Assembly: GCA_910587135.1 (NCBI GenBank)
Contig: CAJULF010000029.1
Coordinates: 1-32,552 of the forward strand
DNA: 32,552 bases
Source: an uncultured Oscillospiraceae bacterium
Lineage (GTDB): Bacteria; Bacillota; Clostridia; Oscillospirales; Ruminococcaceae
Direction: 5' to 3'
In this document: positions 23,017-31,458 of the stretch, in pieces
How positions within the stretch are numbered: the stretch's first letter is position 1
How the letters are laid out: every line of letters starts with the position of its first letter
Program-made: the position numbers and the translations under genes
The notes under the pieces: generated by a model
Told to the model about the DNA's origin: nothing
Databases searched by the model: none
The model's input: only the letters and a program-made list of their open reading frames with translations

Positions 23017-23472
23017 ATGAACACAAAAACCATTACCGAAAACCGCCAGGCGCGGCACGAATACTTTATTATTGAAAGCTATGAAGCGGGAATAGAACTG
23101 TTTGGTACGGAGGTCAAATCCATACGGCAGGGCGGAGTGAACCTTAAGGATTCATGGATATCCATTGACGACGGCGAGGCATTTATCAGAAATATGCACA
23201 TCGCCCCCTATGAAAAGGGAAACATCTTCAACCGCGACCCGTATCGGGTGCGCCGTCTGCTGCTTCACAAAAAGGAAATTCTCAAGCTGTTCGGGCAGGT
23301 TAAACAGGGCGGATTTACGCTTATTCCGATTTCGCTCTATTTCAAGGACAGCCGCGTTAAAGTGCAGGTCGGGCTGTGCAAGGGCAAAAAGCTCCACGAC
23401 AAGCGCGAGGATATGGCAAAGCGCGACGCGGGCAGAGAGATCGAAAGGGTTATGAAAGAACGGAACAGATAG
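23017..23472 (+). CDS. smpB: SsrA-binding protein SmpB
   Basis: The 151-residue protein brings tmRNA to stalled ribosomes for trans-translation. Family blocks are TENRQARHEYFI near the N-terminus, ELFGTEVKSIRQG (about 28-40), and the basic tail GKKLHDKREDMAKRD. The ATG at 23017 has GGGAGGG 5 bases ahead; the frame opens upstream inside the MITE at 22942, which is rejected. A weak TTATTC/TATAAA promoter (22829-22857, 17-base spacer) lies before the MITE, so transcription may run through it. No tmRNA gene (ssrA) is seen nearby. Confidence 0.96.
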   Translation: MNTKTITENRQARHEYFIIESYEAGIELFGTEVKSIRQGGVNLKDSWISIDDGEAFIRNMHIAPYEKGNIFNRDPYRVRRLLLHKKEILKLFGQVKQGGFTLIPISLYFKDSRVKVQVGLCKGKKLHDKREDMAKRDAGREIERVMKERNR

Positions 23473-23530
23473 GCGCAGCCTGTTCATATACAATCTGAGC
23501 TCCCCACTGCGCGGGAGAACCCGGATTGCA

Positions 23531-23705
23531 TATAAAGGTTGACTTAAAGCGGATTATTTAAAAAATTCCAAAATTACCGCAAGCACGCGCCATTCGCTTT
23601 GTTCACTCGCGATATTGCGGTAACCGGTCAGAATTTGCTGTGCATATTCCGACCTTTTTGAAATTTCATGCGTCGAGATCGCGCGGCAAATAGGCTTTTT
23701 CTTCA
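23531..23705 (+). repeat. Repeat family A, full copy (175 bp)
   Basis: It begins TATAAAGGTTGACTTAAAGC and ends TTTTTGAAATTTCATGCG then CAAATAGGCTTTTTC. Internal arms ATTACCGCAA/ATTGCGGTAA pair, and an imperfect hairpin (GTCAGAATTTGC with GCATATTCCGAC) precedes the right end. The frames across it on both strands also appear at other copies and look like repeat-derived frames, not genes. Confidence 0.85.
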
Positions 23706-23740
23706 GCCTGAACTCCCCCGCTTTTGGGGTGAGCTTTCTT

Positions 23741-23818
23741 TTGGGAGTTACGCTCACCTGCCATATTGGGCAGGTTTATTATGCTATTTACGACGAGGAT
23801 TATGGAAAACTGAAATGA
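23741..23818 (+). CDS. Possible 25-residue coupled ORF before the DUF1893 gene
   Basis: A frame starting at a TTG (23741), 7 bases after GGGGTGAG, reads GVTLTCHIGQVYYAIYDEDY and ends in a TGA that overlaps the next ATG (ATGA at 23815). The DUF1893 gene has only a weak ribosome-binding site of its own, which fits coupling from this short ORF. The same DNA can fold as ACCTGCC/GGGCAGGT and GGTGAGC/GCTCACC, so an attenuator-like leader is an alternative. A GTG at 23729 is another start. Very short; low certainty. Confidence 0.35.
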   Translation: MGVTLTCHIGQVYYAIYDEDYGKLK

Positions 23819-24264
23819 TAAATCAAACGGAAAACCTTAAGAAAGCCAAAGAGCTTCTTGAAAGCGGCGGCTATACCGTAGCAATATGTAGGTGCGAAGA
23901 GCTTTACACGAGCACTGAACGCGGAGTAAAGCCTTTAGCGGAGCTTGTGAAAGATAACCGTAATATGTCGGGATTTTCCGCGGCGGATAAAGTAGTGGGC
24001 AGAGCGGCGGCATTCCTGTATGTTCTGCTAAGAGTAAGCGAGGTATACGGGAGCACAATGAGCAAGGGCGCGGAAATACTGCTGTGCTCGCATGGGATAA
24101 AAAGCTCATACGGCTGCCTTGCCGAAAAAATCATAAACCGGGCGGGCACGGGGATATGTCCCATGGAGAACGCGGTCAGGGATGTACCCGATGACTGCCC
24201 CGAAAAGGCATTAGCGGAGATTTTGCGCACAATTAAGGAACTTTCCGCGGAGAAAAATCGGTAA
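23815..24264 (+). CDS. DUF1893 family protein
   Basis: The gene encodes 149 residues from the ATG at 23815; a longer frame to 23668 runs into a repeat and is rejected. Family marks are GFSAADKVVGRAAA at 53-66 and NRAGTGICPMENAV at 108-121. The CPME segment resembles the zinc-ligand region of the cytidine-deaminase fold, and the family is known structurally (TM1506) to share that fold. Substrate and reaction are not established. It starts with a 4-base overlap after a possible short ORF. A repeat and possible hairpins lie just upstream. It appears to be the last gene before a hairpin at 24304. Confidence 0.85.
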   Translation: MINQTENLKKAKELLESGGYTVAICRCEELYTSTERGVKPLAELVKDNRNMSGFSAADKVVGRAAAFLYVLLRVSEVYGSTMSKGAEILLCSHGIKSSYGCLAEKIINRAGTGICPMENAVRDVPDDCPEKALAEILRTIKELSAEKNR

Positions 24265-24303
24265 ACAACCGCGCAAAGCGCTCAGATGGATTATATACAA
24301 CAA

Positions 24304-24331
24304 TTGCGGGACGGCATAAGCCGTCCCGCAA
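24304..24331 (+). terminator. Hairpin after the DUF1893 gene
   Basis: TTGCGGGACGGC (24304-24315) and GCCGTCCCGCAA (24320-24331) form a perfect 12-bp stem with an ATAA loop, 39 bases past the stop. No U-run follows. Further on, CACTTTA/TAAAGTG (24458-24464 / 24476-24482) is a short dyad that may be an operator. The rest of 24332-24550 holds nothing recognised. Confidence 0.55.
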
Positions 24332-24550
24332 GACCGTATACGCAGCTTATTTATGCGCAAAATCGACCGTGCATCGCCCCCAAAACGGAATACAAAGTAA
24401 ATTTTCAGACCATGGAAAAAGCGGGCAGGAATAATTTGTGTTGATTTTATATTATGGCACTTTAAATGGATAATGTAAAGTGATAAGGCGATCAATATAT
24501 GCGTTATAAGCGTTTTTTGCCAAAAAGTCCGAAAAATAACATTATACTAC

Positions 24551-24579
24551 TGGACAAAACGCAAAAAATATGGTATAAT
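24551..24579 (+). promoter_or_regulatory. Promoter of the DUF1858-trmK-nif3 operon
   Basis: TGGACA (24551-24556) and TATAAT (24574-24579) are 17 bases apart with TGG upstream of the -10 (extended -10). The first gene begins 57 bases later. Confidence 0.8.
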
Positions 24580-24635
24580 ATATTATGTATAATTGTGCAA
24601 GCTCCAGCGGTTTGCAAAAGAAAGGATATAAAAAA

Positions 24636-24836
24636 ATGAACGTTACAACAGATACTATTATCGGCGATATTCTGGATTTCAACCCCGAGGCGGCTGCTCC
24701 CATTTTCTTTGAGATGGGTATGCACTGCCTTGGCTGCCCCTCCTCCAGGGGTGAGAGCGTTGGTCAGGCATGCATGGTGCACGGCGTTGACGCGGACGAG
24801 ATTGTTTCTAAGCTCAACGCGGCTCTCGGAAACTGA
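24636..24836 (+). CDS. DUF1858 domain small protein
   Basis: This 66-residue protein is nearly all DUF1858. The family marks are IGDILDFNPEAAAPIFFEMG and a CxxC pair (C31, C34), with another Cys at 46. DUF1858 proteins are sometimes annotated as disulfide or hybrid-cluster-associated proteins, but the role is not established. The ATG at 24636 has AAAGGATA ahead. Its stop overlaps the trmK start by one base (TGATG), so the two are translationally coupled. Confidence 0.85.
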   Translation: MNVTTDTIIGDILDFNPEAAAPIFFEMGMHCLGCPSSRGESVGQACMVHGVDADEIVSKLNAALGN

Positions 24837-25492
24837 TGATCTCACTTGACAGCAGGCTGAAAACAGCGGCGGATCTGTGCCGTAAGGGGACGACAGTCGC
24901 CGACGTCGGCACAGATCACGCGCTGCTCGCCTGCTATCTCGCGCAGAACGGAGCGCGGTCGGTCATCGCGTCTGACGTAAGAGAAGGTCCTTTGGAGGCT
25001 GCGCGCAGGACCGTTGAGCAGACGGGCGTGACAAACGTCCGCGTTCTGCTCTCGGACGGTCTGAAGGCGATAGATCACGCCGACGATGTGGTTATCTGCG
25101 GAATGGGCGGAGAGCTTATAGCTGATATCGTGGAGGGCTGCGGCTTTCTGACAGAGGATACCCGATTTATTTTGCAGCCCATGACAAAGTCCGACATTCT
25201 GCGCAGACGGCTATATTCCGCGGGATTTGAGATAATTGAGGAACGCACCGCATACGAGGGCAGCCGTGGGTACGCGGTAATGCTTGTGCGGCATACGGGA
25301 AAGCCGTGTGAAATCGACGAGATATTCGCTTTAACGGGAAAGATAACTGACCCGAAATTTCTGCGGCTGACAGCTGAAAAGCTGCTTAAAAACGCGCGAG
25401 GTATGGATAAGTCCGCGGATTTTCGAGGGTCCGCGGAGATACTCCGCCAAAACGCGGACATAATTCTTAAGAAAGCTGAGGAACTGATATGA
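24836..25492 (+). CDS. trmK: tRNA (adenine-22-N1)-methyltransferase TrmK
   Basis: This is a 218-residue class I SAM-dependent methyltransferase of the TrmK/YqfN family, which adds N1-methyl to A22 in some tRNAs. The SAM-binding region is VADVGTDHALLA (21-32), then SDVREGPLEAAR (45-56). The catalytic-region motif is CGMGGELIADI near 87-97, and LQPMTK near 112. The family usually ends with a coiled coil, and the tail here (about 170-218) is helical. It overlaps the next gene by four bases (ATGA). The pairing with a nif3-like gene matches the Bacillus yqfN-yqfO order. Confidence 0.93.
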   Translation: MISLDSRLKTAADLCRKGTTVADVGTDHALLACYLAQNGARSVIASDVREGPLEAARRTVEQTGVTNVRVLLSDGLKAIDHADDVVICGMGGELIADIVEGCGFLTEDTRFILQPMTKSDILRRRLYSAGFEIIEERTAYEGSRGYAVMLVRHTGKPCEIDEIFALTGKITDPKFLRLTAEKLLKNARGMDKSADFRGSAEILRQNADIILKKAEELI

Positions 25493-26262
25493 CGGTAAAT
25501 GAAATCTTACAGTACTTAAACACCATTGCTCCCTTTTCATTCGCGGCTGCCGACGATAATATCGGTCTGCTGGTTGGGAACGGACGCACGGAGGTTTCCG
25601 GCATTTGCTGCGCACTGGACATAACCAACGAGGTAATAGGCGAGGCGGTCAAAAACGGAGCCAATCTTATTATCTCCCATCACCCCGTAATTTTTGACCC
25701 GCTTAAAACCGTACCGGCGGGCAGTCCCGTATTTAATCTTATCCGCGCGGGAATAAGCGCGATATGCATTCATACCAATTTCGACGTTTCCGAGGGCGGC
25801 GTGAACGACGCTCTGCTGGAAATGCTGGAGTTCAAGAAAAAAGAGGTGCTTGAGGTCACAAAGCCTAACGGTATAGGCTTTGGGGCGGTGGTAGACCTGC
25901 CCTTCGCGTTTACCCCAGTTTCTCTTGCGGAGCACTGCAAGACCAGTCTGGGAATAGAAAACATCAAGTACACAAGACTTGATATCGAAATAAAAAGAGT
26001 AGCGGTAAGCTGCGGCAGCGGTCTGAACGACACCACCATGAAGCTTGCCAGAGCAAAACGCTGCGGCGCTATAATCACGGGAGATATCAAATATCACTAC
26101 TGGATAGAGGCTCTGAACACAGGCATGATACTTATTGATGCGGGACACTACGGCACGGAGCAGTGCGCTCCCCACAGGATAGCGGCGCTTGTTACCAGAT
26201 TCCACAACGCTGTGCCCGTTTTCGTGGCGGATAGCAATGTTGAGCCGTTCTTTTACGTATAA
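25489..26262 (+). CDS. Nif3-like dinuclear metal protein (short form)
   Basis: This 257-residue Nif3/YqfO/YbgI family protein has metal ligands in ISHHPVIF (H64, H65), HTNFD (H95, D99) and, near the C-terminus, DAGHYGTEQ (His and Glu). Bacillus YqfO carries an inserted PII-like domain and is over 100 residues longer; this one lacks it and is the short form. The biochemical function is not firmly known; a link to GTP cyclohydrolase-type activity has been proposed for some members. It is coupled to trmK by a 4-base overlap. RqcH follows after 41 bases. Confidence 0.93.
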   Translation: MTVNEILQYLNTIAPFSFAAADDNIGLLVGNGRTEVSGICCALDITNEVIGEAVKNGANLIISHHPVIFDPLKTVPAGSPVFNLIRAGISAICIHTNFDVSEGGVNDALLEMLEFKKKEVLEVTKPNGIGFGAVVDLPFAFTPVSLAEHCKTSLGIENIKYTRLDIEIKRVAVSCGSGLNDTTMKLARAKRCGAIITGDIKYHYWIEALNTGMILIDAGHYGTEQCAPHRIAALVTRFHNAVPVFVADSNVEPFFYV

Positions 26263-26303
26263 TCGTCAGCGTTTGCGCAACAAATTTTTAAGGGGGGATT
26301 TCC

Positions 26304-28049
26304 TTGTCGCTTGACGGAGCTTTTCTTCATCTTGTAAAAGCGGAGCTTATGCCGCTTATAGGGTCGCGGGTCGACAAGGTTTATCAGCCCTCCCGCGAGG
26401 AAATAGTCATAGCCCTGCGCTGCCGCGATGGGGCTAAAAAGCTTATCCTGTCCGCGAACAGCGTTTCGGCGCGGGTAAATCTGACCGAAGCTGCCTTTGA
26501 CAACCCTCAGCAGCCGCCTATGTTCTGTATGCTTATGAGAAAGCACCTCGGCGGAGGACGGCTGACCGATATAAGACAGGACGGGCTGGAGCGCATTATA
26601 TTTTTTGATTTTGAGTGCCTGAACGAAATCGGGGATATCGTTACGAATACCCTTGCCGCCGAGATAATGGGACGGCACAGCAACATTATCCTCATAAGGG
26701 ATGGCAGAGTCGTGGACAGCATAAAACGCGTTACAGACGATATATCGTCTGTGCGGCGCGTGCTGCCGAATATTCCCTATGAAACTCCGCCGCGGGCGGA
26801 GCGATTGAACCTTTTGGAGGTATCTCCCGAGGACGTATGGGCGCGTCTTGAGGGCAGCCCCGAACGGCTGGCAAAGCGGCTTCTCTCGGTTCTTGAGGGA
26901 ATTTCACCCATTTTTGCGAGAGAGTGTGCATTTTATGCCGCAAGGGACGTTGATATAGTCTGCGCCGACCTCACGGAAAGCATGAGGGACAAGGTGCTTT
27001 TCTTTCTTTCAAAAGCAAAAAAAGCCCTTGACGGCGCGGCAGAATATACTATTGTGAGCGAAATCGGCGGCAGAAAAAAGGATTTCTGCTTTGTCAATAT
27101 CGAGCAGTACTCCACCGCTATGCTCATTTCCCACGCTGACAGCGCCAATTCCCTGCTGGACGTATTTTTCGCCGCGGCTGACAGAACCGAGCGTACCAAG
27201 CAGCGAGCCAGAGACCTGCTGAAGCTGCTGATGAACAGCTATGAGCGAGTTTCCCGCAAGCTGGAGCTTCAGAAAAAGGAGCTTGCGGAATGCTCCGAGC
27301 GAGAGGTTTTCCGAGTCTGCGGCGACCTTATAAACGCGAATATTTACCGCCTGGAAAAGGGCATGACCAAGTGTACTTTGGAGGACTTTTACAGCGGAGA
27401 ACCGCGTGAGATAGCTCTTGACGCGCGTCTTACTCCCGCGCAGAACGCTCAGAAATACTACACCGAGTACCGAAAGCTGGACACCGCCGAGAAAATGCTC
27501 ACCGAGCTTATCCAAAAAGGCGGCGAGGAGCTTGTTTACATTGACAGCGTGTTTGACTGCGTAAGCCGCACCGAAAACGAGGCGGAGCTTGCCGAGATAC
27601 GCAGGGAACTGCGCGAGCAGGGATATCTGCGCGGCGGAAAGACCGACGAGAAGATCAAAAAGACCGAGCCGCTGAGGTATGTTTCTACAAGCGGATATGA
27701 AATACTTGTGGGCAAAAACAATCGTCAGAACGACACACTTACGCTGAAGACCGCGCGCGCGTCGGATATCTGGCTGCACACAAAGGATATCGCGGGATCG
27801 CACGTTATCATAAGGACAGCCGAAAAGGGCGCTCCCGACGAGGAAACCATTCTCGAAGCTGCCGAGCTTGCGGCGTATCATTCAAAGGGACGCAGTTCTT
27901 CGCAAGTCCCCGTGGATTATACCGCGGTGAAATTTGTAAAAAAGCCCGCGGGTGCAAAACCCGGCATGGTCATATTTACCAATAACAGAACAGTCTACGT
28001 AACGCCCGATGAGGAGACAGTGAAAAGTCTTTCAGCGAGGAGAAAGTAA
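26304..28049 (+). CDS. rqcH: RqcH (NFACT/FbpA family), ribosome quality control
   Basis: The 581-residue protein starts at a TTG at 26304 behind AAGGGGGG. It has an NFACT-N domain (about 1-210), helix-hairpin-helix and coiled-coil middle (about 210-430), and an NFACT-R domain (about 450-560) with LVGKNNRQND and DIWLHTKDIAGSHVIIR. RqcH adds alanine tails to nascent chains on obstructed 50S subunits and was formerly called a fibronectin-binding protein. The Bacillus Asp-Arg pair required for tailing aligns with E96-R97 here (GLERII), a conservative change. No RqcP is visible nearby. Confidence 0.94.
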   Translation: MSLDGAFLHLVKAELMPLIGSRVDKVYQPSREEIVIALRCRDGAKKLILSANSVSARVNLTEAAFDNPQQPPMFCMLMRKHLGGGRLTDIRQDGLERIIFFDFECLNEIGDIVTNTLAAEIMGRHSNIILIRDGRVVDSIKRVTDDISSVRRVLPNIPYETPPRAERLNLLEVSPEDVWARLEGSPERLAKRLLSVLEGISPIFARECAFYAARDVDIVCADLTESMRDKVLFFLSKAKKALDGAAEYTIVSEIGGRKKDFCFVNIEQYSTAMLISHADSANSLLDVFFAAADRTERTKQRARDLLKLLMNSYERVSRKLELQKKELAECSEREVFRVCGDLINANIYRLEKGMTKCTLEDFYSGEPREIALDARLTPAQNAQKYYTEYRKLDTAEKMLTELIQKGGEELVYIDSVFDCVSRTENEAELAEIRRELREQGYLRGGKTDEKIKKTEPLRYVSTSGYEILVGKNNRQNDTLTLKTARASDIWLHTKDIAGSHVIIRTAEKGAPDEETILEAAELAAYHSKGRSSSQVPVDYTAVKFVKKPAGAKPGMVIFTNNRTVYVTPDEETVKSLSARRK

Positions 28050-28059
28050 GGAGATATAG

Positions 28060-28755
28060 ATGGGTGTTTATAAAATTCCGCTGAGATTTACGGCGGGAAG
28101 CTTCAAATTCAGCGAGCTGGGCAGAGTTGAGAACTGCGAGTGCTTAGAGCTCGACTACGACGATGAGTATCAGATGATAACATACAACGCGCCGATGTAC
28201 GGGAGCGAAGTCCATATTTACACCGTGCCGCGGAAGCATATGCCGAACGCGCTGTCGGCTGTGTACGGCAGCGACGGCATACTCGGTAAGGTCGAGTTTT
28301 CCGAGGGAGAACGCAAACGGCTGTTCTATATCCGGTTCAAGCATATCGACGCGTCCGAAAGAGGCGTTCTGAAATTTGTCAGGGAACAGGCGGATATGAT
28401 ATCCAAGGAGATAATCGGCAAAAAGCAGACGTTATCGCGGCTGTTCATCGAATATTTTTACGACGGCGAGGCGGTGGACATAGCCGCCGAGACTGCCACT
28501 GCGGAGGAAACGCAGGCGGTCATCGACTATTATAAAGGCGATATCACCGCCGCCGACAACTACGGCAACTTTAATAACAGGATACCGATTGATCTCGAGG
28601 CGCTCGGGGTAATGCTGATGTGCACAAACGGCGATTTCCGAAGTATGCTGTTCTATAAGGCGGTGGAGACCTTTGAGGAGCGGTTAAAAAACCGAGTTCT
28701 TGATAAGATCGGCAAGACCGAGGATTTTAAATTTATTTCAGAGGAATACGATTAA
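28060..28755 (+). CDS. Hypothetical protein, unknown function
   Basis: This 231-residue cytoplasmic protein begins at an ATG behind AAGGAGATATA, 10 bases after rqcH and 16 bases before valS, so it is most likely co-transcribed with both. It has an acidic N-terminal half with beta-rich segments and a helical C-terminal half rich in Glu and Lys. It has no signal peptide, no membrane segment and no Cys cluster. I do not recognise a named family. Its location between rqcH and valS hints at a housekeeping role, but nothing in the sequence proves it. Confidence 0.75.
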   Translation: MGVYKIPLRFTAGSFKFSELGRVENCECLELDYDDEYQMITYNAPMYGSEVHIYTVPRKHMPNALSAVYGSDGILGKVEFSEGERKRLFYIRFKHIDASERGVLKFVREQADMISKEIIGKKQTLSRLFIEYFYDGEAVDIAAETATAEETQAVIDYYKGDITAADNYGNFNNRIPIDLEALGVMLMCTNGDFRSMLFYKAVETFEERLKNRVLDKIGKTEDFKFISEEYD

Positions 28756-28771
28756 GAAAGGACATATATAA

Positions 28772-31405
28772 ATGAGGAAAGAACTGGCAAAGACCTACGC
28801 CCCCAAAGAATTTGAGGAGCGCATATATAAAAACTGGGAGAAAAAGGGATATTTCCGCGCAGAGAGAGACCCCGCCAAAAAGCCCTATACAATTGTAATG
28901 CCGCCGCCCAACATCACGGGGCAGCTTCATATGGGGCACGCGCTGGACTGCACGCTTCAGGATATACTTATCCGCTGGCGCAGAATGCAGGGGTATTCCG
29001 CGCTGTGGCTGCCCGGTACGGATCATGCCGCCCTTGCCACCGAGGCGAAGATAGTTTCGACTATGAAAGAGGAGGGCGTTACCAAGCAGCAGCTCGGACG
29101 CGAGGGCTTTCTTAAGCGCGCGTGGGAGTGGAACGATAAGTACGGGAGCAGGATAAAGGATCAGCAAAGAAAAATGGGAAGCTCCTGCGACTGGAGCAGA
29201 GACCGCTTCACGATGGACGAGGGCTGCTCCAAGGCGGTGCAGAAAGTATTTATCGACCTTTACAACAAGGGACTTATTTACCACGGAGAACGCATTATCA
29301 ACTGGTGCCCAAACTGCAAAACCTCAATATCCGATATCGAAACGGAATACGAAGAACAGGACGGATTTTTCTGGCACATAAACTACCCGATAGCGGACGG
29401 CAGCGGCTTTGTGGAAATAGCTACTACCCGTCCCGAAACGCTTCTCGGCGACAGCGCCGTGGCGGTAAATCCAAAGGACGAGCGCTACAAGCACCTTGTG
29501 GGAAAAATGCTGAGGTTGCCGCTCACTGACAGGGAAATTCCCGTTGTGGCAGACGATTATGTGGATATGGAATTCGGAACGGGCTGCGTTAAGATAACTC
29601 CTGCTCACGACCCCAATGACTTTGAGGTGGGCAAGCGCCACGACCTGCCCGTTATCCACATGATGAACGACGACGCGACTGTTTCCGAGGGTATCGGCGG
29701 CAAGTACGCGGGCATGGACAGATACGAAGCGCGAAAGGCTATGGTAGCCGACCTTGAGGCTCAGGGACTTCTTGTAAAGGTAGAACCGCATGTTCACAAC
29801 GTTGGCACCTGTCAGCGCTGCGGCACGACGGTAGAGCCTACCGCGTCAATGCAGTGGTTCGTTTCAATGAAGGAGCTTGCCAAGCCCGCTGTCGACGTTG
29901 TAAGGAGCGGAGAGCTGAGATACGTTCCCAAGCGCTTTGAAAACGGATATCTCTACTGGATGGAGAATATCCGCGACTGGTGCATTTCCCGTCAGATATG
30001 GTGGGGACACCGAATACCCGCCTACTACTGTCAGAATAAGGAATGCGGGCACACGGAAATAACTCTTGACGGCATTGAAAAATGCCCGAAGTGCGGCGCA
30101 CCCGTAAAGCAGGACGAGGACACTCTCGATACATGGTTCAGCTCCGCTCTGTGGCCCTTTTCGACTTTGGGCTGGCCCGAGAAAACTCCCGATTACGAGT
30201 ATTTTTATCCCACGTCTACCCTTGTTACGGGCTATGATATCATTCCGTTCTGGGTATCGAGAATGATTTTTTCGGGACTGGAGCATACAGGCGAAAAGCC
30301 CTTTAAGGACGTTCTTATTCACGGTCTGGTGCGGGACGAGCAGGGGCGCAAAATGTCCAAGTCCCTCGGAAACGGCGTAGATCCGCTGGATATCATTGAC
30401 AAATACGGCGCGGACGCGCTGCGGCTCACGCTGGTGACGGGCAACGCTCCCGGCAATGATATGCGCTGGTCAGAGACCAAGGTCACAAACTCCCGCAACT
30501 TCGCAAACAAGCTTTGGAACGCTTCCCGATATATTCTGATGAATCTGCCCGAGGACTTTGAGAGTGCGGATCTGCCCGAAAATCTCCCGATCGAGGACAA
30601 GTGGGTTCTGAGCCTTTACAATGATATTGTCAGAAACATTACCTCAAATCTTGAGGAATACGAGCTGGGAATAGCGGTGCAGAATCTGGTGGACTTTATC
30701 TGGGATGTCTACTGCGACTGGTATATCGAGCTGACCAAGCCGAGAATAGCGGCAGGCGGGGAAACCGCGCTCGCGGCGCAGAGCGTACTGGTTTACGTAA
30801 TGCGCGGAGTGCTGAAGCTTCTGCACCCCTTTATGCCGTATATCACGGAGGAGATATGGCAATCCATGCCCGCAGGCGAAAGCGAGAGCGTTATGGTCGC
30901 GAAATGGTGCGAGTATGACGAAAATCTGCACTTCTCGAAAGAGCAGGAGGAATTCTCCCGCGTCGTAGCGGCTGTCAGAGCGATACGCGCTCAGCGGAAT
31001 GAGCTGAACGTGCCGCCCTCCAAAAAGGTCACCATGCTGGTGGAAACCAAGTTTACCGAGCTGTTCGGCGGCTGCCGCGCGTTCTTTGAAAAGCTGGCGG
31101 GAGCGGGTGAGTTCAGCGTGAACGAAAACGTTTCGGATACCGAGGGAATGATCACGGTGGTGACCGACAGCGCGAGGATATTCATGCCCATGGGCGAGCT
31201 TGTTGACAAGGAAAAGGAGCTTGCAAGGCTTGAAAAGGAGCGCAAGGCGGCGGAAAAGGATATCGAATTTCTGTCAAAGAAGCTGAACAACGAGGGATTC
31301 CTCGCGAAAGCTCCGGCACAGCAGATAGAAAACGAACGGGCAAAGCTGGCTAAAGCCGAGGAAAAACTGGCAAAAATCAACGCTTCTGTAGAGGGGCTTA
31401 AATAA
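28772..31405 (+). CDS. valS: Valyl-tRNA synthetase
   Basis: The 877-residue class Ia enzyme charges tRNA-Val with valine and edits misactivated residues. The HIGH motif is HMGH (53-56) in PPPNITGQLHMGHALD, and the KMSKS motif is K527-S531 in GRKMSKSLGNG. The editing domain (about 190-340) includes TTRPETLLGD. A CxxC...CxxC zinc knuckle (CPNCKT near 176 and a second near 425-445) is present. The C-terminal coiled coil (about 810-877) is intact. No T-box leader is seen in the 16-base gap, so the gene depends on the upstream transcript or a distant control. The ATG follows AAAGGAC. Confidence 0.97.
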   Translation: MRKELAKTYAPKEFEERIYKNWEKKGYFRAERDPAKKPYTIVMPPPNITGQLHMGHALDCTLQDILIRWRRMQGYSALWLPGTDHAALATEAKIVSTMKEEGVTKQQLGREGFLKRAWEWNDKYGSRIKDQQRKMGSSCDWSRDRFTMDEGCSKAVQKVFIDLYNKGLIYHGERIINWCPNCKTSISDIETEYEEQDGFFWHINYPIADGSGFVEIATTRPETLLGDSAVAVNPKDERYKHLVGKMLRLPLTDREIPVVADDYVDMEFGTGCVKITPAHDPNDFEVGKRHDLPVIHMMNDDATVSEGIGGKYAGMDRYEARKAMVADLEAQGLLVKVEPHVHNVGTCQRCGTTVEPTASMQWFVSMKELAKPAVDVVRSGELRYVPKRFENGYLYWMENIRDWCISRQIWWGHRIPAYYCQNKECGHTEITLDGIEKCPKCGAPVKQDEDTLDTWFSSALWPFSTLGWPEKTPDYEYFYPTSTLVTGYDIIPFWVSRMIFSGLEHTGEKPFKDVLIHGLVRDEQGRKMSKSLGNGVDPLDIIDKYGADALRLTLVTGNAPGNDMRWSETKVTNSRNFANKLWNASRYILMNLPEDFESADLPENLPIEDKWVLSLYNDIVRNITSNLEEYELGIAVQNLVDFIWDVYCDWYIELTKPRIAAGGETALAAQSVLVYVMRGVLKLLHPFMPYITEEIWQSMPAGESESVMVAKWCEYDENLHFSKEQEEFSRVVAAVRAIRAQRNELNVPPSKKVTMLVETKFTELFGGCRAFFEKLAGAGEFSVNENVSDTEGMITVVTDSARIFMPMGELVDKEKELARLEKERKAAEKDIEFLSKKLNNEGFLAKAPAQQIENERAKLAKAEEKLAKINASVEGLK

Positions 31406-31458
31406 ACAGTCGGAAGGTTCCTGCGCACTCCCTGGGGAATCTTGAAAGGAATTTGACA

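Noticed and set aside
23473..23530. tmRNA gene next to smpB
   Set aside because: The space is too short and no tRNA-like ends or tag-peptide region can be seen.
23554..23757. 67-residue minus-strand frame (KKKPICRAISTHEISK)
   Set aside because: Similar frames occur at other family A copies (for example 32217-32402), so it is a product of the repeat rather than a gene.
24395..24425. Decayed family A end (TAAATTTTCAGACC then GGAAAAAGC)
   Set aside because: The match is short and A/T-rich, too weak to list as a copy.
28756..28771. T-box leader for valS
   Set aside because: The gap before valS is only 16 bases, and no T-box sequence is visible near it.
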